Source of the DNA: Brevibacillus gelatini
GTDB lineage: Bacteria > Bacillota > Bacilli > Brevibacillales > Brevibacillaceae
DNA length: 64,000 nucleotides
Assembly (NCBI RefSeq): GCF_003710935.1
Contig: NZ_RHHS01000005.1
Location: 124,001 to 188,000, forward strand
Reading direction: 5' to 3'
Below are positions 9,580-17,267 of the stretch, in pieces. The notes beneath the pieces are model-generated. The model was not told where the DNA came from and searched no databases. It was given only the letters and a program-made list of their open reading frames with translations. How positions within the stretch are numbered: position 1 is the stretch's first letter; every line of letters starts with the position of its first letter. Made by a program: the position numbers and the translations under genes.

Positions 9580-10808
9580 GGCTGGTTCCCTCCTGCCACC
9601 TCAATCGGGTCGCCGTCAAACAAACGGTCGACGCCCTTGACGATCAGTCGGTCCCCCTCTTTCAGCCCGCTTTTGATTTCCAGTTTGTCATGGGAAATTT
9701 GCCCGATTTCCACTTTTGTTTTCAGTGCCGTTCCACCTGCATCGACGAACACATGGGCATCGTCTTTGCCTCTGCTGATAACCGCCTCGACCGGGACATA
9801 GACGCCAACCTGCCCTTTGACTGTCTTGATCGCCTTGACGACTTGCCCGGCAAACCAGTCATGGGCGGCGTTTGCCACCTGCACTTCCACCCCGATCGTT
9901 CCGGTGCTCTCGTTGGTCGCAGGGTATATTTTCGTGACCTTGCCTTCCCGTTTCTTTCCGTACAGATCGAGCGAAACCATCTCGCCTGTCTTCCAGGTGG
10001 AAATCTCGCGGTCAGGTACGGGCAGCACGACTTTTAGCGTGTCGATATTGCCGACTTTGTACACAGGAGTTCCGGAGCCGACCAGATTGCCCGCAGAGGT
10101 GAGCTTGGCGATAATGGTTCCGTTAATGGGAGAGCGGAGCTGTGTTTTTGCCAGGGTGCTTGCCGCCAATTGTTTGGCGATGACAGCCTGGTTGTAGGTG
10201 GCCTGGCTCAGCTCCCTGTCTTCCTGACGCGCCCCCTGGGTCACGAGCGAGTACGCCAGCTGCGCATTTTGCAAATCTTTTTGGGCAAGCGTGAGTCCGT
10301 TCTGCGCCGTCTCAAACTCGCTTTGCGAAATCGCTTTTTGCTGATAAAGCTGTTCGATCCGTTTGAAATCATCCTGCACTTTTTGCAGAGCGACCGTTGC
10401 CTTTTCGACCTGCAGCCGCGCCTGGATGATCTCCTGTTCCCGCGCTCCGTTGTTGATCTTGCTCAGATTGGCAGCGTTCTGCTGAACCGTTGCATTCGAG
10501 GAAGCGACCTGCAGTGAATAATCCTGTGCATTGAGCCGCGCCAGCACTTCCCCCGCCTTGACCTTGTCTCCCTCGTTTTTGGTCATTTCCACAAGCTGAC
10601 CGCCCACCTCAAAGGAGACGACGGCCTCTTCCAGCGGTTCCAACGTTCCAGACAGTTCTGACACCGTTTCCGCCTGTTCCTTTTTGACTGCTTCCACGAC
10701 GACATGCTTGACTTCCTTTTGCGGAGCTGCGGCAGGCTGCTGCTCGCTGCATGCTGTAGTTGTCAACAATCCCATCATCATTACAGTTACAAGCCATTTT
10801 CTCTTCAT
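9576..10808 (-). CDS. RND efflux adaptor lipoprotein (HlyD/MFP family)
   Basis: The 410-residue membrane-fusion protein begins with a lipoprotein signal; the lipobox LTTTAC places the lipidated Cys at residue 20. A barrel-sandwich (lipoyl-like) half containing GDKVKAGEVLARL lies near residues 80-95. A long alpha-helical hairpin rich in Gln/Ala covers about 100-190, followed by the second lipoyl half and a beta-barrel region. In Gram-positive cells the lipoprotein would sit on the outer face of the membrane and work with the downstream RND permease. I chose the ATG at 10808 because it gives a compact lipoprotein signal; a GTG ten codons upstream is the alternative. Confidence 0.92.
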   Translation of the reverse strand: MKRKWLVTVMMMGLLTTTACSEQQPAAAPQKEVKHVVVEAVKKEQAETVSELSGTLEPLEEAVVSFEVGGQLVEMTKNEGDKVKAGEVLARLNAQDYSLQVASSNATVQQNAANLSKINNGAREQEIIQARLQVEKATVALQKVQDDFKRIEQLYQQKAISQSEFETAQNGLTLAQKDLQNAQLAYSLVTQGARQEDRELSQATYNQAVIAKQLAASTLAKTQLRSPINGTIIAKLTSAGNLVGSGTPVYKVGNIDTLKVVLPVPDREISTWKTGEMVSLDLYGKKREGKVTKIYPATNESTGTIGVEVQVANAAHDWFAGQVVKAIKTVKGQVGVYVPVEAVISRGKDDAHVFVDAGGTALKTKVEIGQISHDKLEIKSGLKEGDRLIVKGVDRLFDGDPIEVAGGNQP

Positions 10809-10850
10809 GACTTCCTTCGCCCCTATGTACCTTCGCACGATTTTGGATGA

Positions 10851-11477
10851 TTACGCCCGTTTGATTCCTTCCAGCAAAATCTCAGATGCATGCTCATACA
10901 GCTTTTCCTCGTCATTGATGATCGAAACGTCCAGGCCGACGCGATACTTGGCCATGAACGCATAGAAAAATGTCGAGATGAACATCAAGGCTGGTGTGCA
11001 AGGATCCGATTTGGGCAGATGGCCCTGCTCCTGAAACTCGGCGAGCTTTGCACACAGCACATCCACGGCCGTCATCGGCAGGCTGCTGAACAGCTTGACA
11101 ACCTCCGGGTGATTGTCTGCCTCGACAAGACAAATCATCAAAATTTCCTTGCGCTCCACCAGCAAGTGGTAGTACGTCTTCGCATACGTGATAAGCATTT
11201 CCTTGACGTTGGTGAACTCGCCCTCAAGCCCCTTCTCCAGTTGCTCTCGCACGTCGAGAATGTCCTTGAGAAGCTCTTCCAAAATCGCCACCTTTGTTTT
11301 GAAGTGGCGAAAAATCGTTACCTCATTGACACCGGCCAGCTCGGAAATTTTGCGAGTCGTCGCTCCCTTGTAGCCTTTTTGTGCCATCAACTGACGAGCG
11401 GCAGACAAAATTCTCTCCCGCGTCTCCTGCTCCTCTCCCCTCCCTCCAGATGCCTGATCTAAAAATGAGTGATCCAT
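10851..11477 (-). CDS. TetR family repressor of the efflux operon
   Basis: The 208-residue regulator has a classical TetR N-terminal helix-turn-helix (about residues 24-62, with TTRKISELAGVNEVTIFRHF). The C-terminal ligand-binding region is all-helical. The ATG at 11477 is preceded by GGAGGTGC. The gene lies 42 bases before the efflux adaptor in the same direction, and inverted repeats overlap its promoter. This fits an autoregulated repressor that is released when a pump substrate binds. The effector cannot be predicted from sequence. Confidence 0.92.
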   Translation of the reverse strand: MDHSFLDQASGGRGEEQETRERILSAARQLMAQKGYKGATTRKISELAGVNEVTIFRHFKTKVAILEELLKDILDVREQLEKGLEGEFTNVKEMLITYAKTYYHLLVERKEILMICLVEADNHPEVVKLFSSLPMTAVDVLCAKLAEFQEQGHLPKSDPCTPALMFISTFFYAFMAKYRVGLDVSIINDEEKLYEHASEILLEGIKRA

Positions 11478-11492
11478 AATGCACCTCCAACC

Positions 11493-11571
11493 ATGCAAGC
11501 AACTGCTTACATTCCTGTAATTTCCACGCTCATTATATCTCGACAATGCATGCATGTAAATACTTGCATGC
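11493..11571 (-). promoter_or_regulatory. Promoter and TetR operators of the efflux operon
   Basis: A near-consensus sigma-A promoter reads TTTACA (11555-11560), 17-base spacer, TATAAT (11532-11537) on the minus strand. The perfect inverted repeat GCATGCA/TGCATGC (11548-11554 and 11565-11571) straddles the -35 box. A related repeat, ATGCAAG/CTTACAT (11493-11512), lies between the transcription start and the tetR ATG. Both share the half-site ATGYAAG/CTTRCAT, so they are likely operators for the TetR protein just downstream. Confidence 0.75.
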
Positions 11572-11605
11572 TCTGGTAAACAAAAAATTTACTTCTTTCC
11601 CCCTA

Positions 11606-11637
11606 ACAAAAAAACAAGCTCTCCAGCTTGTTTTTTG
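11606..11637 (-). terminator. Terminator after the bactofilin-like gene
   Basis: An ACAAGCT stem with a CTCC loop and AGCTTGT partner is flanked by A-runs and T-runs on both sides. It could work in both directions; on the minus strand it ends the bactofilin-like transcript. Confidence 0.75.
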
Positions 11638-11666
11638 TCCGTCTGCATCGTTTCCACCTGTTTGCC

Positions 11667-12181
11667 TCACCGCTTTACATGCTGCTTGACCTCGGAGTCA
11701 GGGTCGAGACGAAACTGTTCCGCAGACTCGACCAGCTCAATCTCGCAGCCCGGTCCAATCGTAACGTTTTTGCCACGAACCACCTTGGCCCGTGTATATT
11801 CCAAATAAATGTCATCGCCTTCAATCGTCTCTGCCGAGAGGATGGTCGCGCTGTTGAAAATGTGCTTCAACAGCTTGTTGAGCGTGCTGCTGCCGCCTTT
11901 TTTGACCTCGATGTACTCTCCGCCTATTTCCTTTGCCTCACAGCCGGCGTGCAGATAGACTTCGATCCGCCCTGCATTCAGCAGGCCGCCAACGGTAAAT
12001 GCCCCTTTTGCCGAGAACATTTCCACTTCGCAATCTCCTGACGTCTTCAGCATGCCGCGCAATGTAGCTTCTCGCACTCCACATCCCCTTTGCTCTTGCC
12101 AAAGCCCTGCACATCTACTTTGTTATACGTGCCTCCCGAAGCATTCACCGAGCCGTGAATGACGAGGTCTGGCCTGTTACG
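11667..12181 (-). pseudogene. Disrupted bactofilin-like (YhbE/YhbF type) gene
   Basis: Two adjacent minus-strand frames together spell one bactofilin-like beta-solenoid protein. The upstream frame (12181 to the stop at 12047) encodes NRPDLVIHGSVNASGGTY and continues to EKLHC. The downstream frame resumes at RGMLKTSGDCEVE and runs to 11667. A one-base deletion near 12055-12065 explains the switch. The expected start appears as GT-AAC where GTG-AAC would fit, 9 bases after a GGGAG ribosome site, which suggests a second missing base. Intact homologues form cytoskeletal polymers at the membrane. Either the gene is decayed or the assembly has two single-base errors. As read, a 136-codon open frame from 12077 lacks the N-terminal part. 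Confidence 0.7.
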
Positions 12182-12209
12182 CTAATCAACTCCCTTTCGT
12201 CTCCATAAC

Positions 12210-12241
12210 GAAAAAAAGGACTTCCGGCAAAGTCCTTTTTC
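12210..12241 (-). terminator. Terminator after the pseudouridine synthase gene
   Basis: An AAAAGGACTT stem pairs with AAGTCCTTTT around a 6-base loop, with A- and T-runs on both sides. It follows the stop at 12250 directly and may work in both directions. Confidence 0.8.
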
Positions 12242-12249
12242 CTCACACC

Positions 12250-13185
12250 CTATGCAAATTCAGCCTGCAACAACCGCCTCATGTCTGCTGGCACTGGCGC
12301 TTCCACCACCAGCTCCTTTTCCAGCAGCGGATGCATAAACCGCAGACTGGCGGCGTGCAAAGCCTGTCTGCGCATTAGCCCTCGCGCACCGCCGTACAAG
12401 GTATCGCCTGCAAGCGGGTGGCCGATATGCGCGAAGTGTACGCGTATCTGGTGCGTCCGCCCTGTCTCCAGCCAGACGTGGATGAGAGACATCCCTTCCG
12501 AAGTCTGTTTCACCTCGTAATGCGTGACAGCGTGATCTCCGCCGTCCGTTACCCGCCTTTTCGTCGGATGACGCGGGTCTTTGCCGATTGGGGCCTCAAT
12601 CGTGCCTGTCCCCTCCGCAAGCCGTCCGCTTACTACCGCCAAATATTCACGATGCAGACCGCCTTCGCGCAGCACGCGGTCTGCCAGTTGATGGCCGTAG
12701 CTGCTCTTTGCCAGGAGAATCGCCCCGGAGGTGTCTTTATCGAGTCGATGCACAGGATGGATGCTGACACTCTCTCCCCTTTTGGCGAACAGGTCAGTCA
12801 ATGAATGCAACAATGTTTCATGATGCTCCTGCTTGACGGGATGCACCATCAGGCCTGCCGGTTTGTTTGCGACCAGCAAATGATCGTCCTCATACAAAAT
12901 GTCCACCGGAACAACCTTGCTGTCTGTTGTCAGCGGTTGGGCAGCAAGCTGCGGCGACGCTTGAAGCTGCTCCTGTCGATCGGCTACGCGCACAGCGACC
13001 ACATCGCCCGCCTTCACCTGCCGCTGCAAAAACGGCGGCTTGCGGTTGAGCAAAATCCCCTTGCTTCTCGTCAGCCGCTGCATCATCCGCCCGGATACGC
13101 TCAGCTTTTGCCGGACGATTTGTTCCACGTTCATTCCGGTGTCTTCTTCCTTGACCATGTATTCCATCCAGTCTTTGCGGCTCAC
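12250..13185 (-). CDS. RluD-family RNA pseudouridine synthase
   Basis: The 311-residue enzyme has an N-terminal S4-like segment and the RluA/RluD catalytic domain. The signature HRLDKDTSG carries the nucleophilic Asp149. Further family motifs include DDHLLVANKPAGLMVHP and GRTHQIRVH. It isomerises uridine to pseudouridine in rRNA or tRNA. Among Bacillus paralogues it looks closest to the YhcT/YjbO type, but the target base cannot be assigned. I chose the GTG at 13185 because a GAGGGA ribosome site lies 6 bases upstream; the longer frame has no such signal. Confidence 0.9.
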   Translation of the reverse strand: MSRKDWMEYMVKEEDTGMNVEQIVRQKLSVSGRMMQRLTRSKGILLNRKPPFLQRQVKAGDVVAVRVADRQEQLQASPQLAAQPLTTDSKVVPVDILYEDDHLLVANKPAGLMVHPVKQEHHETLLHSLTDLFAKRGESVSIHPVHRLDKDTSGAILLAKSSYGHQLADRVLREGGLHREYLAVVSGRLAEGTGTIEAPIGKDPRHPTKRRVTDGGDHAVTHYEVKQTSEGMSLIHVWLETGRTHQIRVHFAHIGHPLAGDTLYGGARGLMRRQALHAASLRFMHPLLEKELVVEAPVPADMRRLLQAEFA

Positions 13186-13330
13186 GTCTGATCCCTCTGT
13201 TCCATGCTTTTTCCCTATTGTAACAAAAGGACGCCTGACATGCCCGCCTGGCAAGCCACTCTGCTTTCGCGAGATGCTAGCGCATTCCAAAGCTTGACTG
13301 CGCCATGCCATTGGCAGAAGTTTTCGCTGC

Positions 13331-13362
13331 AAAAAAACCACCATGCTCTTTTGCATGATGGC
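13331..13362 (-). terminator. Terminator after the M29 aminopeptidase gene
   Basis: On the minus strand a CCATCATGC/GCATGGTGG stem (one G-T pair) is followed by seven T. It lies 17 bases after the stop codon. Confidence 0.8.
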
Positions 13363-13378
13363 TTGTGCAAGCTCATTG

Positions 13379-14491
13379 TTATCCTTTCAGATTTTCCGGG
13401 TTCAGCCCTTGCAGCTCAGGCAGGACAAACAGACCGTCCTTGCGAATCAGGACGTCATCAAACCAGATTTCACCGCCGCCGTACTCAGGGCGCTGGATAT
13501 TCACCATGTCCCAGTGAATCTGGCTACGGTTGCCGTTGTCCGCATTTTCATACGCGCGGCCTGGCGTAAAGTGGAAGCTGCCCGCAATCTTCTCGTCGAA
13601 CAGGATGTCGTTCATCGGATGCAAAATGTACGGGTGTACGCCGATGGCAAACTCGCCGATGTACCGTGCGCCTTCGTCCGTGTCAAAAATTTGGTTGAGC
13701 TTCTCGGTGTTGTTGGCGGTCGCTTCTACGATTTTGCCGTTTTCAAACGTCAGGCTGACATTTTCAAACCGGGTGCCCATGTAGCTGGTCGCTGTGTTGA
13801 ACGTAATTTTGCCGTTCACCGAGTCGCGCACAGGGGCGGTGAAGATTTCGCCGTCCGGAATGTTGCGCAGTCCCGAGCAGATGACGTTCGGGATGTCCTT
13901 GATCGAGAAGCGCAGGTCGGTTCCCGGCCCGACCAGACGCACTTTGTCCGTGCGGTCCATCAGTTGTTTCAATGGGAGGAATGCCTCGTGCATCTTTTTG
14001 TAGTCCAGGGAACAGACATCGAAGTAAAAGTCTTCGAACGCCTCAGTAGACATGTTGGCACTCTGAGCCATTGCTGCTGTCGGGTAGTTGAGCAGCGTCC
14101 AGCGCACATTCGATACGAGGTAATCGTTCAGCTCTTGCATCACGCTCAGGTGGGCGCGGCGACGGTCTACCGGCACGTCTGACATTTCGCTGTCGTTGGA
14201 CGGTCCGTTGATAACGATGTACGTATCGAGATCCTTGTACATCGGCTCTTCCCACTTGGCCAGATGGGTCGCCCGCTCTGCGCTTGTTCCCATCATCAGC
14301 TCCCGCTGGATTTGCATGTCGAGAACCCGCACAAACGGATAGGCTCCCTTGGCGTACGCTTGCTTGACCAGCTCTTTTGCCAGCGCGTGGCCTTCCCCGC
14401 GCACTTCAATCAACAGCGTTTCCTTCTCCTGCAACCGCACGGAATGACTGAGCAGATTTTCTGCCAGCTTGACAATTCGCGTGTCCAACAT
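13379..14491 (-). CDS. ampS: M29 family aminopeptidase (AmpS/aminopeptidase T)
   Basis: The 370-residue protein matches the full length of the M29 metallo-aminopeptidases. Segments expected to bind the dinuclear metal site are visible: DGEIFTAP (near residue 228), YIGEFAIGVHP (near 292), FHFTPGRAYEN (near 315) and QIHWDMV (near 330). It releases N-terminal residues from peptides in the cytoplasm. No signal peptide is present. It appears monocistronic, with its own terminator. Identification is firm at family level; the preferred residue is unknown. Confidence 0.93.
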   Translation of the reverse strand: MLDTRIVKLAENLLSHSVRLQEKETLLIEVRGEGHALAKELVKQAYAKGAYPFVRVLDMQIQRELMMGTSAERATHLAKWEEPMYKDLDTYIVINGPSNDSEMSDVPVDRRRAHLSVMQELNDYLVSNVRWTLLNYPTAAMAQSANMSTEAFEDFYFDVCSLDYKKMHEAFLPLKQLMDRTDKVRLVGPGTDLRFSIKDIPNVICSGLRNIPDGEIFTAPVRDSVNGKITFNTATSYMGTRFENVSLTFENGKIVEATANNTEKLNQIFDTDEGARYIGEFAIGVHPYILHPMNDILFDEKIAGSFHFTPGRAYENADNGNRSQIHWDMVNIQRPEYGGGEIWFDDVLIRKDGLFVLPELQGLNPENLKG

Positions 14492-14671
14492 GCAATTTCC
14501 CCCGTTTTCATCATGAATTTAATAAAAAATATTTTACCGAATAGGCGGCACTTTTTCAATCAGGCTCCGCCTCTTTCCGGCTCGTCCTGCCGGTCCTATC
14601 ACCCGCGAACGCGCAACAGGACGGCAAATCCCCACGTTTTGGTACAATTCCAATAAAAGCAAAAATTTCTC

Positions 14672-14701
14672 TTGCCTAAAATCATCCCCATAGAGTATTC
14701 T
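14672..14701 (+). promoter_or_regulatory. Promoter of the MFS leader transcript
   Basis: TTGCCT (14672-14677), 18 bases, TATTCT (14696-14701). Transcription would start near 14708, giving a leader of almost 490 bases before the MFS start codon. Confidence 0.5.
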
Positions 14702-14756
14702 AATCAACAAGAGTTTACCTATTCAAATATTTTGAAAAGACGGGAGTGCTGAGTTC

Positions 14757-14786
14757 ATGGTGTTTTCTGTAGTTATCACTGCTTAG
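14757..14786 (+). CDS. Candidate 9-codon leader peptide upstream of MFS pump
   Basis: A GGGAG ribosome site (14742-14746) lies 10 bases before an ATG that opens the short frame MVFSVVITA and then stops at TAG. The stop codon abuts a set of competing hairpins (14786-14837). Very short hydrophobic leader peptides of this kind control erm, cat and some efflux genes by drug-induced ribosome stalling. That role is inferred from position, length and context only. Confidence 0.45.
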   Translation: MVFSVVITA

Positions 14787-15180
14787 GTAGGGCCTTTTGC
14801 GAAAGAGGCCCGGCCTCTTACCAAAACCAACCCTATCTATCGTTTGATACTGCAGGATGCCTGAACCGCTTCCGTCTTTTTCCCGATATGACTGGCGGGT
14901 GCCGATATGCGGTGTGAGTCGTTGGCTTTTTGTACCCTTTTTTCGTGGGCACAAAGCCTTTCTTTGCTCCCCGATTTTTCGGCTTTCCCACCACCCTTGT
15001 ATCCGATCAAGCGCAAGCGGAAAAGAGCACTGTCTCTACAGCCGTTTGCGCTTTTTGTTGTGGAAAAACCCGCGAAGAGCCGTGCATCGAGATGTTTGGC
15101 AAAAAGCGCAGCCGCCTTGTCCTTTTACGGGAAAATGCGCGGTCACGGCACCTGCTGATGATTTGCACGTAAAAAGGAAT
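14787..15180 (+). promoter_or_regulatory. Structured 5' leader of the MFS pump gene
   Basis: This 700-base gap between 14491 and 15196 holds no convincing longer gene. Mutually exclusive pairings are visible: GGGCCT with AGGCCC (14790-14811), AAGAGGCC with GGCCTCTT (14803-14819), and GGTAGGG with CCCTATC (14786-14837, one G-T pair). A later stem (14924-14958) joins GGCTTTTTGT to ACAAAGCC and is followed by TTTCTTTG, a possible attenuator. Close to the gene, CCTTTTACG (15119) can pair with CGTAAAAAGG (about 15167-15176), near the GGAGG ribosome site. A run-on open frame starting at 14857 is judged fortuitous. Confidence 0.45.
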
Positions 15181-15195
15181 GGAGGAATTTGTATC

Positions 15196-16440
15196 ATGCA
15201 ATGGCGTTCGTGGGATTTGAACTTAAAGGTGCGTCTGTTTGGCGAACTGATTACCCATACTTTTTTCTGGATGTACTTTCCGTTTATGGCGCTGTACTTC
15301 AGCGATACGTTCGGCAAGGACGTAGCCGGGCTGTTGCTGATGGTGCCGCCGCTGCTCGGCATGCTGTCCAATCTGTTCGGGGGCTATTTGGCTGACCGGG
15401 CCGGGCGGCGATTTACGATGCTGCTCTCGCTCTGTATGTCGACGTCGATGTTTGCCCTGTTTGCTTTCTCCCCATCGCCGTGGATTGACTATATCGCGTT
15501 TATCGGGATCGGGATTGCCGGGGCGCTTTACTGGCCGGCCAGCTCGGCCATGGTCGCCGACCTGACGACAGAGGAAGACCGCCGGATCGTGTTCGCCACG
15601 TTTTACACCGCGATGAACATCGGGGTTGTAGCTGGCCCTGTTCTCGGCTCGTTCTTTTTCGTCCATTACCGCTCGGAGCTGTTGCTCGTCTGTACGATCA
15701 TCGAGTTTCTGTTTGCGGTCGCCCTCTTTTTCCTGATAAAAGAAACGCTGCCCGATCACATTCGCCAGGAAAAAGCCCAGGAACGCTTCTCCCTGGCCCA
15801 GCAATTCAAAAGCTATGCGATTATTTTCCGCGACAAGGTTTTCGCCCTCTACATCGTCGCAGGCATCTTGATCGCTTTCGCCTTCATGCAGCTTGATATG
15901 TACATGGCTTTGTATGTCAAAGAACACGTCTTTGACCAGACGCTCCTGTCCTGGGGCGACTGGAAGCTGTCGATCGGGGGCACGAGCGCATTCGGCTGGC
16001 TGATGGGACTAAACGGCCTGCTCGTCGTTCTGTTCACTCTGCCTGTCACGCGCTGGTTTCAGACCTGGAGCGACCGCAACAGTCTTGTGCTTTCGTCTGT
16101 CCTGTACGGATTCGGCATGTTTTTCATGGCCTTTACCACAAATATTTGGCTGCTGTTCGTCTGTATGGGCGTACTGACCTTGGGCGAGCTGATCCGCACA
16201 CCGGTTGCGCAAAGCTTCATCAGCAAATACTCGCCGGAAGACGCGCGCGGTCAGTACATGGGGGCTTCCTCGCTGCAGTTTTCCATCGGGCGCTTCATCG
16301 CCCCGCTGACGATCGGGCTGTCCCAATGGCTTTCCCCTCTGGGAGTGTTCAGCGTGATACTCGGCGTTACCCTGCTCAGTGCCTACTTGTATGTCGTCTT
16401 GTTCCGCATGATCCCCGCCAGACAGGCTAACCAGGATTAG
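15196..16440 (+). CDS. MFS family multidrug efflux transporter
   Basis: The 414-residue protein has about 12 hydrophobic segments. The MFS loop 2-3 signature is present (GGYLADRAGRR, near residue 65) and the two six-helix halves are joined by a central loop near residues 185-215. It probably exports small toxic molecules with proton exchange. I chose the ATG at 15196 because a GGAGG site lies 10 bases upstream and the protein starts with a normal TM1; the frame is open much further upstream but without family features. The long leader suggests induced expression. The substrate is unknown. Confidence 0.88.
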   Translation: MQWRSWDLNLKVRLFGELITHTFFWMYFPFMALYFSDTFGKDVAGLLLMVPPLLGMLSNLFGGYLADRAGRRFTMLLSLCMSTSMFALFAFSPSPWIDYIAFIGIGIAGALYWPASSAMVADLTTEEDRRIVFATFYTAMNIGVVAGPVLGSFFFVHYRSELLLVCTIIEFLFAVALFFLIKETLPDHIRQEKAQERFSLAQQFKSYAIIFRDKVFALYIVAGILIAFAFMQLDMYMALYVKEHVFDQTLLSWGDWKLSIGGTSAFGWLMGLNGLLVVLFTLPVTRWFQTWSDRNSLVLSSVLYGFGMFFMAFTTNIWLLFVCMGVLTLGELIRTPVAQSFISKYSPEDARGQYMGASSLQFSIGRFIAPLTIGLSQWLSPLGVFSVILGVTLLSAYLYVVLFRMIPARQANQD

Positions 16441-16474
16441 CTCTGGGACGGCGTGCAGCCTGTACAGAATAAAA

Positions 16475-16525
16475 GCTCCCTTTTTGCATAGAGTGGGTAG
16501 TAGAAAAGCTGTCCAAGGAGGGAGC
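16475..16525 (+). promoter_or_regulatory. Inverted repeat covering the ribosome site of the next gene
   Basis: GCTCCCT (16475-16481) is the exact complement of AGGGAGC (16519-16525). The latter overlaps the AAGGAGGG ribosome site of the gene starting at 16530. The hairpin could limit translation or could be accidental. Confidence 0.3.
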
Positions 16526-16529
16526 AGGC

Positions 16530-17198
16530 ATGAACCACCCGAAAGCATATGCTGCATTCCGCAAGCAGCGGGGACATCAGTACCGCACGTCGACGTACAT
16601 CCAGTGGGGAGACGCCTCAGAGTCCCGCTCACTGGGCAGTTGCCTGCTGCTCAACCCTGGGTCGGCAGCTCTCTTTCAGACAAGGCCCGCGGCTGGGCAC
16701 GCGATCATGGGACAGATCAAGCCCGATCCGACGATGGAACAGTTTTTCCGGTTTACGGAAGCGGTTTACCCGGAGCGTCCCCTGAAAGGGCGTTTGTATG
16801 TGTACTATCTGTTCTCCTTGCAAACCCCTTCCTGCCGCGATGCAATCGAAAGCTTCGAGCAACAGGTGGAAAAGAAAGAAACCACGCTGGAGCAGCAAAT
16901 CGCCCCACTGGAGGAACTGCGGCAGCATCCGTGGCTTCTGCTCGGCTGGGGGTGCTTGCAGCGGAAAACAGGGCGGCACTTTTCGGCGCTGAAAAGCTTG
17001 TGGCAAAAGCAGATTGCCCTGTCCGGCGTCCCTGCGTTTGGCAAAAGGTGCGCCAACGGTCAAGATTACCATCATCCATGTCCGCAGCTCTTTTCCATGC
17101 GAGCAGCCATCCTGCACGATCTCGTCACGATCTATCGCGAGACGCTCGGGAAAAGGCAGTCCTCTGCTGCATCAATGATCGATTCGGGCCGGACGTGA
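16530..17198 (+). CDS. Conserved hypothetical protein, DUF1643-like
   Basis: The 222-residue soluble protein contains the segment CLLLNPGSA followed some 25 residues later by PDPTMEQFFRF. This resembles the LNPSTAD...DDPT pattern of DUF1643 proteins, whose function is unknown. A coiled-coil-prone Glu/Gln/Lys-rich stretch covers about residues 108-130. It starts 89 bases after the MFS stop with a strong AAGGAGGG site, so co-transcription with the pump is possible. The assignment rests on one motif and is tentative. Confidence 0.65.
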   Translation: MNHPKAYAAFRKQRGHQYRTSTYIQWGDASESRSLGSCLLLNPGSAALFQTRPAAGHAIMGQIKPDPTMEQFFRFTEAVYPERPLKGRLYVYYLFSLQTPSCRDAIESFEQQVEKKETTLEQQIAPLEELRQHPWLLLGWGCLQRKTGRHFSALKSLWQKQIALSGVPAFGKRCANGQDYHHPCPQLFSMRAAILHDLVTIYRETLGKRQSSAASMIDSGRT

Positions 17199-17211
17199 AA
17201 CCGACTGGTAC

Positions 17212-17260
17212 AAAAAAGAGTCTGTCTCCCGCCACACGTGGGAAAACAGACTCTTTTTTC
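17212..17260. terminator. Bidirectional terminator between convergent genes
   Basis: AAAAAAGAGTCTGT pairs with ACAGACTCTTTTTT around a 20-base loop. It serves the plus-strand gene ending at 17198 and the minus-strand SLH gene ending at 17268. Confidence 0.85.
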
Positions 17261-17267
17261 TGCTGTA

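Noticed and set aside
14857-15195. N-terminal extension of the MFS protein by about 113 codons
   Set aside because: The extension has no family similarity, no ribosome site at its start and falls inside a structured leader; the ATG at 15196 has a good site and a normal first helix.
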